DNA from: Actinophytocola algeriensis
GTDB taxonomy: Bacteria; Actinomycetota; Actinomycetes; Mycobacteriales; Pseudonocardiaceae
Length of the DNA stretch: 64,000 nucleotides
NCBI RefSeq assembly: GCF_014203735.1
Contig: NZ_JACHJQ010000005.1
Coordinates: 842,869 to 906,868 of the forward strand
Direction: 5' to 3'
Part shown: piece after piece, positions 55,723 through 63,666 of the stretch
Numbering within the stretch: the first letter of the stretch is position 1
How the letters are laid out: every line of letters starts with the position of its first letter
Translations under genes and position numbers: made by a program
The notes under the pieces: generated by a model
What the model saw: the letters and a program-made list of their open reading frames with translations, nothing else
Told to the model about the DNA's origin: nothing
Database searches by the model: none

Positions 55723-56100
55723 CTAGGCGGCGAACGGGCCGAATCGCCCCCACGCCACGACGGCCGCGAGTGCGAGCAGGACGACGTTCATCGTGACCGC
55801 CTGGGCTTCGTGGCGGCGGGTGTGCGTGACGATCGCGCCGAGCATCAGCAGCACGACGCCGACCGCGGCCAGTGGGACGAGGACCGGGGTGATGTCGAGT
55901 GCGGCGGGGAGGACGAGGCCCACGGCGCCGAGGACCTCGAGGGTGCCGATGGCCTTGATGGCGGCGGGGCTGAAGCCGGCGAGCGCGGCGCCCATGGCCG
56001 AGGCGACCAGCTTCTCCTTGGACTGGGCGAGTTTCCCGATGCCGCTGGCCAGGAAGAGGGCGGCCAGTACCCCGGCGATGATCCACAGAGTGACGTTCAT
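55723..56100 (-). CDS. DoxX-family membrane protein
   Basis: 125 residues from ATG 56100. Four membrane helices; the FLASGIGKLAQSKEKL motif and the GTLEVLGAVGLVLP helix mark the DoxX family, linked in actinobacteria to oxidative-stress and thiol systems. Its minus-strand promoter contains CCTCACA-N16-CGTC, the same pair as in front of the divergent ECF41 sigma gene, so it is probably a direct target of that sigma factor. The gap between the two starts is about 100 bp. Confidence 0.9.
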   Translation of the reverse strand: MNVTLWIIAGVLAALFLASGIGKLAQSKEKLVASAMGAALAGFSPAAIKAIGTLEVLGAVGLVLPAALDITPVLVPLAAVGVVLLMLGAIVTHTRRHEAQAVTMNVVLLALAAVVAWGRFGPFAA

Positions 56101-56109
56101 GCCCGGTCC

Positions 56110-56136
56110 GACGACGCGGCCCGCCGTAGTGTGAGG
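56110..56136 (-). promoter_or_regulatory. ECF41-type promoter of doxX-like gene
   Basis: Minus strand: CCTCACA (56130-56136), 16 bases, CGTC (56110-56113), 10 bp before the DoxX start. ECF41 sigma factors recognise TGTCACA-N16-CGTC, so the match is good in spacing and -10. Confidence 0.75.
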
Positions 56137-56147
56137 TGACGCGCCGG

Positions 56148-56174
56148 CCTCACATCCGCGGGGCCTGTCTCGTC
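56148..56174 (+). promoter_or_regulatory. ECF41-type promoter of sigJ-like gene
   Basis: Plus strand: CCTCACA (56148-56154), 16 bases, CGTC (56171-56174), 27 bp before the ATG at 56202. Identical in both boxes and spacing to the divergent DoxX promoter, so the sigma factor probably drives its own gene. Confidence 0.75.
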
Positions 56175-56201
56175 GGACCAGGGGAAGGGGGTGGCGGCAC
56201 C

Positions 56202-57116
56202 ATGACCACACCGGCAGAGCCCGACCCGGGTCTGAGCGCGATCATGAGCGAGCGGCGTCAGCTGATCAACCTCGCGTACCGGCTGCTCGGTTCCCTGGCC
56301 GACGCGGAGGACGTCGTCCAGGAGACCTACGCCCGCTGGTACGCGATGCCGCGGCCGCGGCAGGAGGCCGTCGAGTCGCCAGGGGCCTGGTTGACGACCG
56401 TCGCCGGCCGCATCTGCCTCGACGTGCTCCGCTCGGCCCGCGCCAGGCGGGAACGGTACGTGGGGCAGTGGATCCCGGAACCGGTGCCCGAGCGCACGGA
56501 GTGGGGCAGCACGCGGCCCGCCGACATCGATCCGGCCGACCGGATCACCCTCGACGAGTCGGTCAACATGGCCTTCCTGGTCGTGCTCGAGTCGATGACC
56601 CCGGCCGAACGGGTCGCGTTCGTCCTCCACGACGTGTTCCGCTACTCCTTCGCCGAGGTGGCCGAGATCGTCGGCCGCACCCCGGCTGCCTGCCGCCAGC
56701 TCGCGTCGTCGGCGCGCCGACGCATCCGGGACTCGGCGGCACCCGCGACACCAGCACCCCAGCGCGCCGACGTCGTCAGCAAGTTCAAACGGGCGTGGCA
56801 GGCGGGCGACATCGCCGCGCTCATCAGCGTGCTCGACCCCGACGCCACCGCCACCGGCGACGGTGGGGGCCTCGTGACCGCGTCGCCGCGACCGGTCAAC
56901 GGCGCCGAGACGGTCGCGCGGTACTTCGCGGACCTCTCGCCGGGGCTGGCGGGCATGACGCTCCTCGAACGCACGGTCAACGGTCAGCCGGGCCTGGCGA
57001 TCCGGCACGACGGCGCCACGGTGGCGGTACTCGCGTTCGACGTGGCCGACGATCGGATCAGGAACATCTGGGCGGTGCTCAACCCGGAGAAACTGCGCCC
57101 CTGGACGGCAGGCTGA
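56202..57116 (+). CDS. ECF41 (SigJ-like) sigma factor with C-terminal SnoaL-like domain
   Basis: 304 residues from ATG 56202 (ggggaaggggg RBS). Region 2: RLLGSLADAEDVVQETYARW, then region 4: MTPAERVAFVLHDVFRYSFAEVAEIVGRTPAACRQL. After a short linker a SnoaL/NTF2-like domain starts (FKRAWQAGDIAALISVLDPDATATGDGGG) and ends with FDVADDRIRNIWAVLNPEKL. In this group the C-terminal domain both holds the sigma in check and aids activity, so no separate anti-sigma is needed. Mirrored promoters (56110, 56148) suggest self-activation and control of the DoxX gene. Confidence 0.93.
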   Translation: MTTPAEPDPGLSAIMSERRQLINLAYRLLGSLADAEDVVQETYARWYAMPRPRQEAVESPGAWLTTVAGRICLDVLRSARARRERYVGQWIPEPVPERTEWGSTRPADIDPADRITLDESVNMAFLVVLESMTPAERVAFVLHDVFRYSFAEVAEIVGRTPAACRQLASSARRRIRDSAAPATPAPQRADVVSKFKRAWQAGDIAALISVLDPDATATGDGGGLVTASPRPVNGAETVARYFADLSPGLAGMTLLERTVNGQPGLAIRHDGATVAVLAFDVADDRIRNIWAVLNPEKLRPWTAG

Positions 57117-57139
57117 CGGCGCATCGAACCGTCGTCGCG

Positions 57140-57145
57140 GGGTAC
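57140..57145 (+). promoter_or_regulatory. GGGTAC box before the acidic small gene
   Basis: GGGTAC lies 9 bp before ATG 57155; a GAACC is about 9 bp upstream. The same pair occurs before the gene at 58364. GGGTAC/T is the -10 of stress sigma-B/F-like factors in actinomycetes, but the -35 is not a clear GTTT. Confidence 0.4.
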
Positions 57146-57154
57146 CCGGCGCCC

Positions 57155-57325
57155 ATGACCACGAGCCCGATGGAACCGCACGAGGAACCACGTGAGGAAG
57201 TCGCCGCCGACCCGGGGCAGGAGGCGCCGGACACGGCACCCGATCTCGGGGACGAAGGCGTGGCGCCCGGCGACTCGCCGGAACGGGCCGCCGAAGAAGG
57301 TGAGCCCGTGGAGCCGCCCGACTGA
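57155..57325 (+). CDS. Small acidic protein, unknown function
   Basis: 56 residues, strongly acidic (about one third Asp/Glu) with many Pro and no aromatic residues, so probably disordered. The ATG at 57155 follows a GGGTAC box. It starts 38 bp after the ECF41 stop, possibly part of that transcript or driven by its own stress-type promoter. No family recognised; short acidic proteins of this kind are often stress-induced in actinomycetes. It is convergent with the membrane protein gene. Confidence 0.55.
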   Translation: MTTSPMEPHEEPREEVAADPGQEAPDTAPDLGDEGVAPGDSPERAAEEGEPVEPPD

Positions 57326-57333
57326 ACAGCCGG

Positions 57334-57657
57334 TCAGACGCTCAGCGTCGACAGCGCGTACAGGACCACGGCGAACGCGACCAGGACGAACGCGATCCCC
57401 AGGCCGCCGCCCACCAGCACGCCGACGCCGAACCGCCGCCACCGCGAGTGCTTGCCCGACGCCACCATCACGGTGCCGACGACGACCGAGGCGAGCGCGA
57501 TGCCGACGAAGGTGTTCGCGTACTCGCCGCCTGCCCAGCCCGCGCCGGCCAGTGCGCCGGTCTGGTAGGCGAGCACCACGACGAGCAGCAGCCCGAACGT
57601 CACCCCGAACCCGGCGGGCGCCATGCCCGGATGCCTCTGGTGGTCGATGTCAGCCAT
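57334..57657 (-). CDS. Small membrane protein, unknown function
   Basis: 107 residues from ATG 57657 (GTG 57663 also possible). Three membrane helices (APAGFGVTFGLLLVVVLAYQTG, NTFVGIALASVVVGTVMVASG, VLVGGGLGIAFVLVAFAVVLYAL, each given in part). The KHSRWRRFGVG loop between helices 2 and 3 is basic. No family recognised. Convergent with the acidic small gene, 8 bp between stops. Confidence 0.75.
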   Translation of the reverse strand: MADIDHQRHPGMAPAGFGVTFGLLLVVVLAYQTGALAGAGWAGGEYANTFVGIALASVVVGTVMVASGKHSRWRRFGVGVLVGGGLGIAFVLVAFAVVLYALSTLSV

Positions 57658-57748
57658 ACCCACGACTGTGACGACCCGGCGCCGCCCTGCGCATCGGTAG
57701 GACTACGCAACCCCGGCGCACCCGCCCCGCACCGTCGGACCGGCCGCC

Positions 57749-58240
57749 TCACCGGCGCCCGATGGCAGGCTCCCGGCGCGGGCGGTCCGACCCGGGCCAC
57801 ACGTAGGGCAGGTCGTCGGGGATGTCCGGGAAGAAGTGCCGGTAGTGGGCTGGGTCCTTGCGGACCAGAGCGGACCGGTGGCTGAGGTGGAACTCCGTGT
57901 CACCGAGCCAGGGCGGAAGTTCGCCCGCGCCCGCCAGGTCCTGCTGGGTGCGCACGACGTCCACGCCCGTCGCCCGGTGCAGGTCCTGGCGCAGCGTCAC
58001 CTGGCAGGTGTCCTGCCTGCCCGTCGCGCACCAGACCGCGCAGATCTCCAGCCCATAGCGCACGAGCGCCTCTTCGTAGCCCGCCCACATGGCCGCGGCC
58101 GGGTGGTGCCGCCAGCCGTAGCCCGCCACGGTCAGCGCACGCAGGACCTGGATGGTCTCGACGCGCTGTTTGCCGAGCCGCCGCTGGTCGAGCACCACCG
58201 CGGTGTCGTGGAAGTCGGCGTGGGGGAGGAAGGTCTGCAC
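57749..58240 (-). CDS. MSMEG_6728-like protein, possible pyrimidine-dimer glycosylase relative
   Basis: 163 residues from GTG 58240, chosen so that it opens with VQTFLPHADFHDTAVVLD as in relatives. Blocks RRLGKQRVETIQVLRALT and GWRHHPAAAMWAGYEEALVRYGLEIC are typical of actinobacterial proteins that resemble the T4 endonuclease V/pyrimidine-dimer glycosylase fold. The second half ends with FHLSHRSALVRKDPAHYRHFF. A DNA-repair role is inferred from the family only. Divergent from the hypothetical gene at 58364. Confidence 0.8.
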   Translation of the reverse strand: MQTFLPHADFHDTAVVLDQRRLGKQRVETIQVLRALTVAGYGWRHHPAAAMWAGYEEALVRYGLEICAVWCATGRQDTCQVTLRQDLHRATGVDVVRTQQDLAGAGELPPWLGDTEFHLSHRSALVRKDPAHYRHFFPDIPDDLPYVWPGSDRPRREPAIGRR

Positions 58241-58347
58241 GGTGCCGGTTACCCGGCGAGCTCCCCGGTATGCGGACCACTCAGGACGGACGACGCGAGC
58301 GGTCACCGTGCCTCGGTCCTGTGACCTGGCCTGAAACGCGTGATCGC

Positions 58348-58353
58348 GGGTAC
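58348..58353 (+). promoter_or_regulatory. GGGTAC box before the 58364 gene
   Basis: GGGTAC, 10 bp before ATG 58364, with GAAAC about 10 bp upstream. Mirrors 57140-57145. A shared alternative sigma factor is inferred. Confidence 0.4.
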
Positions 58354-58363
58354 CCCCACGCCC

Positions 58364-58810
58364 ATGACACACACGACGGACGACCCCCGCCTCGAGGGTG
58401 GCGACTGGCGCGACCGACTGGACGACGCCACGGTCGAGGCGGTGGGCGCGATGACCGAGGCCCTCGAGACCGTGGAGGTGGCCAGGGGCCACCTCTTCGC
58501 GTTCCACCAGCTCACCGGTTCGGCGGACTTCAAGCTGGAACGGGCGATCACGCTGCTGGGCGAGGCCGGTCACCACGACCTCGCCGAGCGCCTGAAACGC
58601 GAACTGCTCGGCCGCAACGTCCTACCGGGACGGTGGACGTTCCAGGTCATCGAGGACTACGAGGACACGTACTACACGCCCTTCCGCGGCCTGGAGCGCG
58701 AGGTCCGCGACCTCACCCACGGCGTGGCCCACGTCTACGAGGCCGACCTGAAACGCAGGCGCCGCACGGTCGGTGAACCCGGGCACGAGGCCACGCCCCG
58801 GGAGGTCTGA
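58364..58810 (+). CDS. Conserved hypothetical helical protein
   Basis: 148 residues from ATG 58364. Helical, charged; LFAFHQLTGSADFKLERAITLLGEAGHHDLAERLKRELLGRNVLPGRWTF forms the core (shown here only by its position, residues about 46-94). Such short proteins are common in actinomycetes with unknown role. Next to a GGGTAC box, it may be stress-controlled. The C-terminus is basic (KRRRRTVGEP). Confidence 0.75.
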   Translation: MTHTTDDPRLEGGDWRDRLDDATVEAVGAMTEALETVEVARGHLFAFHQLTGSADFKLERAITLLGEAGHHDLAERLKRELLGRNVLPGRWTFQVIEDYEDTYYTPFRGLEREVRDLTHGVAHVYEADLKRRRRTVGEPGHEATPREV

Positions 58811-58932
58811 GTTCCGCGGCCGCCTGCCCACGCGGCGGCGATCGGGTCGGCTGGGCCGGGTGGCTCTTTCCGTTGCGGCGCACATGGTGTACGACCGAAG
58901 CGGATGGGCTGTCCGTCGATGGGGGCGATCCC

Positions 58933-59538
58933 ATGAAGGCCCGTGTGCTGACGCAGCGGTCGCAGTCCTTGTTCGGGGCCATGGGAGGGTGGCGCACGGT
59001 CGCGGAGATCTTCGCGTCGCGAGTCGTGTTCCTCATCGCCTACCTGCTGACCGGGCAGGTGTGGTTCTCCGCGCTCGCGGCGGTCGGGGCGGTGGTCGTG
59101 TTCGTGGTGGTGCGGGTGTGGGCCGACCGGAAGTACTGGCAGGCGCTGGCCGCGCTCGTGATGGTGGGGATCTCGGCGTTGCTGGCCGGGGGCACCGGCC
59201 AGGGCATCAACTTCTACCTCACCGACATCGTCCGCAACGTCGGTGCGGCGGTCGTGCTGGCCGTTTCCATGCTGGTGCGGTGGCCGTTCATCGGCCTACT
59301 GGTCGGCGCGGCCCGCGGTGAACGGCTCGGCTGGCGGCAGGACCGCGCCAAGCGGCGGCGGTACCAGGCGTGCACGGGCGTGTTCCTGACGAAGTTCACG
59401 CTCGCGCCGCTGGTGATGACGCCGTTCTACCTCGCAGGGCAGGTGGTCGCTCTCGGCATCACCGCCACCCTGGTGGGCACCCCCGCGATCGCGGTCTGCG
59501 TCTACTTCTCCTGGCGGATCCTGCGCGTCAGGGCCTGA
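58933..59538 (+). CDS. DUF3159 membrane protein
   Basis: 201 residues from ATG 58933. Six membrane helices; RSQSLFGAMGGWRTVAEIFA opens it and FLTGKWWQALAALV-like repeats with VRVWADRKYWQALAALVMVG follow. This matches actinobacterial DUF3159 proteins, often near DNA-repair or dUTPase genes elsewhere, role unknown. The 3' end overlaps the FAD protein gene by 37 bp on the other strand. Confidence 0.88.
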   Translation: MKARVLTQRSQSLFGAMGGWRTVAEIFASRVVFLIAYLLTGQVWFSALAAVGAVVVFVVVRVWADRKYWQALAALVMVGISALLAGGTGQGINFYLTDIVRNVGAAVVLAVSMLVRWPFIGLLVGAARGERLGWRQDRAKRRRYQACTGVFLTKFTLAPLVMTPFYLAGQVVALGITATLVGTPAIAVCVYFSWRILRVRA

Positions 59539-60599
59539 GCCGCCACGGTGTCGGGGAACGAGCCGTCCCCGAACAGCAGACGGGACGCCGCCGCCCGGCC
59601 GGGGCGGGTGCGCAACAGGCGGAACGCCAGCTCCACCGTGGCCGGGTTTCCCATGCGGGACAGGGCATCGCGCAGCAGGAGCCGACCTCGGAACCGTGCG
59701 CGCAGTGCCGTGCCGTCGTAGTGCCGCAGCACCGAGGTGTCACCGGTGCGCAGGTAGTCGCCGGTGACGGCCGCCGCCAGCTGTGACAGGCGCAGGCACG
59801 GGTCGAGGCCGCCCGCGGTCAGCGGGGACACCGCGCCCGACGCGTCGCCGACGAGGAGGCCCTCGGCGCACGCGATCCGGCGCAGCACACCGCCGACGGG
59901 GATCGGCCCGCCGCGGCGGCGCACCGGGCCCTCGGGTGCCGGCACCGGAGGGAACCCGTCGCGGAAGGACCGCAGCAGCCGGGGGAGCGGCGCGGTGAGC
60001 CGGTCGGGCCGCCCGGCCAGGCCGAGGTGGGCGTGCGCCCCGTCGTCGACGAGCCAGGCGAGGTACCCGGGTGCGAGCCGCGGGTCGAGCACGCAGTGGA
60101 ACGTCGGCGTGCCCGCGCCGACCGGGTACACCTCCTCGACGCCGATGATCAGCCGTCGGTTCACGTCGAGTCCGAGCCTGCGTGCGACCGTCGACCGGGC
60201 GCCGTCGGCGCCGATGGTGAACCGCGCCGTGACCCCCTCCACCGGATACGGGACCCCCAGGCGGATCCGCGCCCCGGCCTGCCTGGCCGCGGCCAGCGCG
60301 TGCGCGTAGATGCCCGCCATGTCGGCGACCCGGAACTCGTCGCGAGCGCTGACCAGCTCGACCGGCTTCCGCAGCGACGGCGGGTAGAGCAGCACTCGCC
60401 GCACCGCGGGCCCGAGGTGGTGCTCCGGCAACGCGAAGTCCTCGAGCGTCCGCCGCACGAAGATGCCGGTGGTCCGGATGCCGACGTCGAGACGGCTGCG
60501 GCGCTCGCACACGAGGACGTCGAAGCCCTGCAACGCGAGCAGCCGCGCCGTGTGCAGCCCGGCGAGCCCGGCGCCGACGACGAGCACATCCACCATCAT
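59502..60599 (-). CDS. FAD-dependent oxidoreductase, geranylgeranyl-reductase-like
   Basis: 365 residues from ATG 60599 (60596 is equally good). FAD-binding VVGAGLAGLHTARLLALQGFDV (about 6-27) and the later LLVGDASGAVSPLTAGGLDPCLRLSQLAA block place it with geranylgeranyl reductase/halogenase-like flavoproteins. No halogenase WxWxIP motif is seen. It could reduce double bonds of an isoprenoid, but the substrate is not clear. It is divergent from the LLM flavoprotein gene over an AT-rich gap with an imperfect palindrome. Confidence 0.85.
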   Translation of the reverse strand: MMVDVLVVGAGLAGLHTARLLALQGFDVLVCERRSRLDVGIRTTGIFVRRTLEDFALPEHHLGPAVRRVLLYPPSLRKPVELVSARDEFRVADMAGIYAHALAAARQAGARIRLGVPYPVEGVTARFTIGADGARSTVARRLGLDVNRRLIIGVEEVYPVGAGTPTFHCVLDPRLAPGYLAWLVDDGAHAHLGLAGRPDRLTAPLPRLLRSFRDGFPPVPAPEGPVRRRGGPIPVGGVLRRIACAEGLLVGDASGAVSPLTAGGLDPCLRLSQLAAAVTGDYLRTGDTSVLRHYDGTALRARFRGRLLLRDALSRMGNPATVELAFRLLRTRPGRAAASRLLFGDGSFPDTVAAQALTRRIRQEK

Positions 60600-60613
60600 G
60601 CATCGAGTATCAC

Positions 60614-60634
60614 TTGAAATCTATCGATTTTCAA
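60614..60634. promoter_or_regulatory. Imperfect palindrome between two flavoenzyme genes
   Basis: TTGAAATC-TATC-GATTTTCAA, near-palindromic with one bulged T, in an AT-rich gap of about 96 bp between divergent genes. A likely MarR/TetR-type operator; the regulator is not in the window. Confidence 0.5.
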
Positions 60635-60695
60635 TAGGCAACTCCAGGGCTGTAGTTGAGGAATCAATCAGCTGGGTGGTGCGTTGGACAATGTC

Positions 60696-61715
60696 GTGAA
60701 GAACATCGGATTCCTCTCGTTCGGACACTGGTCGGACAGCCAGCACTCGCAGACGCGGACGGCGGCCGACGCGTTGCTGCAGGCCGTCGACCTGGCCGTG
60801 GCGGCCGAGGAGCTGGGTGCGGACGGCGCCTGGTTCCGGGTGCACCACTTCGCGCAGCTGGCCTCGCCGTTCCCGCTGCTGGCGGCGATCGGCGCGAAGA
60901 CCCAGCGCATCGAGATCGGCACCGGCGTGATCGACATGCGGTACGAGAACCCGATGTACATGGTCGAGGACGCGGGTGCGGCGGACCTCATCGCGGGCGG
61001 CAGGCTCCAGCTCGGCATCTCCCGCGGCTCACCGGAGCAGGTGATCGACGGGTGGCGCTACTTCGGCTACCAGCCGAACGAGGGCGACACCGACGCCGAC
61101 ATGGCCCGCAAGCACGCCGAGGTCGTGCTGAAGGTGCTGGAGGGCAAGGGGTTCGCCCAGCCCAACCCGCGGCCGATGTTCGCGAACCCGCCCGGGCTGC
61201 TGCGGGTCGAACCGCACTCGCCGGGGCTGCGGAACCGGATCTGGTGGGGCGCGGGCTCCAACGGCACCGCGGCGTGGGCGGCCAAGCAGGGCATGCACCT
61301 GATGAGCTCGACGCTGAAGAACGACGAGGGCGGCGCACCGTTCCACGTGCAGCAGGCCGAGCAGATCCGCGCGTACCGCAAGGCGTGGGCGGAGGCCGGG
61401 TGGGAGCACGAGCCGCGGGTCTCGGTGTCGCGCAGCGTCTTCGCGCTCACCACCGACCTGGACCACGCGTACTTCGGCGGTGACGGCGAGAGCGCCGACC
61501 AGATCGGCTACATCGACGCCGACACGAAGGCGATCTTCGGGCGCACCTACGCCGCGGAGCCGGACGCGCTGGTGGCGCAGCTGGCCGAGGACGAGGCGAT
61601 CGCCGAGGCCGACACGCTGCTCCTGACGGTGCCCAACCAGCTCGGCGTGGACTACAACGCGCACCTGCTCGAGAGCATCCTCACGCACGTGGCGCCGGAG
61701 CTCGGCTGGCGCTGA
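60696..61715 (+). CDS. LLM-class flavin-dependent oxidoreductase
   Basis: 339 residues from GTG 60696, which gives the usual opening KNIGFLSFGHW; a TTG 12 bases earlier is possible. The luciferase-like fold is shown by ADGAWFRVHHFAQLASPFPLLAAIGAKT, IEIGTGVIDMRYENP and GGRLQLGISRGSPEQ (in parts). Uses FMNH2 or F420 and a small substrate; many actinomycete members depend on F420. Divergent from the FAD protein over a likely operator. Downstream 100 bp hold no gene. Confidence 0.92.
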   Translation: MKNIGFLSFGHWSDSQHSQTRTAADALLQAVDLAVAAEELGADGAWFRVHHFAQLASPFPLLAAIGAKTQRIEIGTGVIDMRYENPMYMVEDAGAADLIAGGRLQLGISRGSPEQVIDGWRYFGYQPNEGDTDADMARKHAEVVLKVLEGKGFAQPNPRPMFANPPGLLRVEPHSPGLRNRIWWGAGSNGTAAWAAKQGMHLMSSTLKNDEGGAPFHVQQAEQIRAYRKAWAEAGWEHEPRVSVSRSVFALTTDLDHAYFGGDGESADQIGYIDADTKAIFGRTYAAEPDALVAQLAEDEAIAEADTLLLTVPNQLGVDYNAHLLESILTHVAPELGWR

Positions 61716-61814
61716 TCGGCGAGAACTCATCCCCAGCACCAAGTCCGAGGCGGGCGCGACCGACCGCGGCGACGGCGAGGACTGCGAGACCGACCGCTGA
61801 CCGGCCACCGCGGG

Positions 61815-62489
61815 TCACGGCCGGTGCCAGCCGTGCAGCTTGTCGGGGTTCAGGACGATCCACACGGCGGTGACCTCGGTGTCCGCGAGGCTCACGCTGA
61901 CCACCGCGACCGCCCGGCCCGCGCGGCGCAAGGCAAGGCCGGTCCTGCCGTTGACGGGTTCGACGGTCAGCACGTCGCCCGCGCGGCCGGACAGCAGCGC
62001 GGCGACGAACCGGGCGACCTCGGTCGCGCCCCGGATCGGGCGCACCGGCGCCCGCACCTTCCCGCCGCCGTCGCACACGACCACCGCGTCGGCGGCCATG
62101 ATCGCGGTCAGGCCCGCGATGTCGCCCGTGCCGCAGGCGGCGGCGAACCGGCGCGCGACGTGGTCGTGCGTGGCGAGTGCCGCCGGATCGGAACCGCCCG
62201 CCGGGCAGGGCACGTGCACCGGAGCCGGCACGGGAGCCGGAGGGCTCGCCGTGGTCCGGTCGATGTCGAGCAGCTCCAGGCTGATGTCCGCGGCGGCCCG
62301 GGTCAGCCAGGCCTTCGGCAGGAGGATGGCCGACCGCGTGTCGTCGTCGAGGGTGTACCAGCGGCGGTAGGTCTCCTGGACGATCCAGTCGGCCGTACTC
62401 GCCGACCCGAACATCCACAGCGCGATCTCGAGCAGGTGCTGTCGTTCGTCGAGCATCTCCGCCAGTGACTCGGCACCAGCATCAGGCAC
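61815..62489 (-). CDS. ECF41-like protein lacking sigma region 4
   Basis: 224 residues from ATG 62489. Residues about 10-85 resemble sigma region 2 (LLEIALWMFGSASTADWIVQETYRRWY), but the core -10-binding residues differ. The protein then goes directly to the SnoaL-like domain (FAAACGTGDIAGLTAIMAADAVVVCDGGG, ending in VWIVLNPDKLHGW). No region 4 is present, so it cannot read a -35 box by itself. Its ATG overlaps the stop of the full ECF41 gene upstream, so it is co-made with it. It may act as a partner or modulator; inference only. Confidence 0.75.
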   Translation of the reverse strand: MPDAGAESLAEMLDERQHLLEIALWMFGSASTADWIVQETYRRWYTLDDDTRSAILLPKAWLTRAAADISLELLDIDRTTASPPAPVPAPVHVPCPAGGSDPAALATHDHVARRFAAACGTGDIAGLTAIMAADAVVVCDGGGKVRAPVRPIRGATEVARFVAALLSGRAGDVLTVEPVNGRTGLALRRAGRAVAVVSVSLADTEVTAVWIVLNPDKLHGWHRP

Positions 62490-63408
62490 GGTCGGTCGTC
62501 CTGCTGGCGGCGGCCGTGATCTTGGCCGGGTTCATCATCCAGAGCACCTGGTCGATGCCCTGCGCGGAGGCGTTGACGGTGAGCACGGCGAACACGGTGC
62601 CGTCGTTGCGCAGCAGCGCCGAGGCCTGCCCGTTCGTGGTCGCGAACGACACGTCGACCCCGGCCCAGAACCGGTCCGCGAACGCGCGGTGGTACTTCGC
62701 CACCCGGTCCACGCCCACCACCGGGATGCGGGAGGCCCGCACGGCACCGCCGCCGTCGGAGTAGCTGATCACGTCGGCGGCGAGCAGCTCCTCCAGCGCG
62801 GCGAGGTCACCGGAACGGGCCGCGGAGACGAACGTGGCCAACAGCTTGCGCTGCTCGGCCCCGGACACGGGCGCGCGGCGCTCCGAGGCGACGTGTTTGC
62901 GGGCCCTGCTGACCAGCTGCCGGACGGCGGCCTCGCTGAGCTGCACGATGTCGGCGATCTGCGAGTACGGGTAGTCGAACGCCTCCCGCAGCACGTAGGC
63001 CGCGCGTTCGTTGGGGGTCAGCCGTTCCAGCAGGAGCAGCACCGCGAAGCCCAGCGCCTCGCCCCGCTCGGCGCCCAGGTGCGGGTCCGCGCTGGTGTCG
63101 ACCGGTTCGGGCAGCCACGGGCCGATGTAGGTCTCGCGGCGGACCCGTGCGGTCTGCGTGGCGTTGATGGCGAGCCGGGTGGTCGTCGTCGCCAGGAACG
63201 CCGCCGGGCTGGTCACCGACGCGCGGTCCTCGTAGGTCTGCCAGCGCACCCAGACCTCCTGCACCAGGTCCTCGGCGTCGGTGACCGTGCCCAGCATCCG
63301 GTAGGCGATCCCGAACAGGCGCGGCCGCACGTCCGCGAAGACCGCGGCCGCCTGTTCGAGGTCGTCCAGTCCACGGGTCTCGTTCGCGTGCACCGTCTCC
63401 GCCACCAT
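62482..63408 (-). CDS. ECF41 (SigJ-like) sigma factor with SnoaL-like domain
   Basis: 308 residues from ATG 63408 (GTG 63423 is possible). Region 2: RMLGTVTDAEDLVQEVWVRW; region 4: LTPNERAAYVLREAFDYPYSQIADIVQLSEAAVRQLVSRARKH; a SnoaL domain follows (FVSAARSGDLAALEELLAADVISYSDGGG) and ends in VLWMMNPAKI. Its promoter holds TGTCACA (see 63445-63471). It overlaps the region-4-less paralogue by a few bases, forming a two-gene unit. Probably self-activating. Confidence 0.92.
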   Translation of the reverse strand: MVAETVHANETRGLDDLEQAAAVFADVRPRLFGIAYRMLGTVTDAEDLVQEVWVRWQTYEDRASVTSPAAFLATTTTRLAINATQTARVRRETYIGPWLPEPVDTSADPHLGAERGEALGFAVLLLLERLTPNERAAYVLREAFDYPYSQIADIVQLSEAAVRQLVSRARKHVASERRAPVSGAEQRKLLATFVSAARSGDLAALEELLAADVISYSDGGGAVRASRIPVVGVDRVAKYHRAFADRFWAGVDVSFATTNGQASALLRNDGTVFAVLTVNASAQGIDQVLWMMNPAKITAAASRTTDRA

Positions 63409-63444
63409 CCTCGCCCCTGTCACGACAGCCTGTCAGACAGACAG

Positions 63445-63471
63445 GACAAGACAGCCGGGCGGTTTGTGACA
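63445..63471 (-). promoter_or_regulatory. ECF41-type promoter
   Basis: Minus strand TGTCACA (63465-63471), exact -35 consensus, then 16 bases and TGTC (63445-63448) in place of CGTC, 37 bp before ATG 63408. Suggests autoregulation. Confidence 0.75.
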
Positions 63472-63504
63472 GTGCCGAGAAGATTCAGCTGCTCAGCTCG
63501 GGTG

Positions 63505-63666
63505 TCACGGATGCCGGACGGGGACCGCCTGGTCGCCGGTGAACGCGTCCTCCAGCAGGTACAGCAGGGTGCGGTAGGCGTCGTTGAACTCCTCCTGCGC
63601 GACGCGGACCGGGTGGCCCACCTCGTGGTCGGCCAGTATGGGGTTCGGCCGCCATCGCGACGTCAT
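63505..63666 (-). CDS. Small protein coupled to the DksA/TraR-type gene
   Basis: 53 residues, started at the ATG that overlaps the upstream stop (ATGA). The core FNDAYRTLLYLLEDAFTGD is helical and recalls short ferritin-like-associated proteins, but the family is uncertain. The coupling suggests joint expression with the zinc-finger protein. It ends 97 bp from the ECF41 gene start. Confidence 0.6.
   Translation of the reverse strand: MTSRWRPNPILADHEVGHPVRVAQEEFNDAYRTLLYLLEDAFTGDQAVPVRHP

Noticed and set aside
61716-61814. Small gene after the LLM oxidoreductase
   Set aside because: About 100 bp with no start, RBS or coding bias that stands out.
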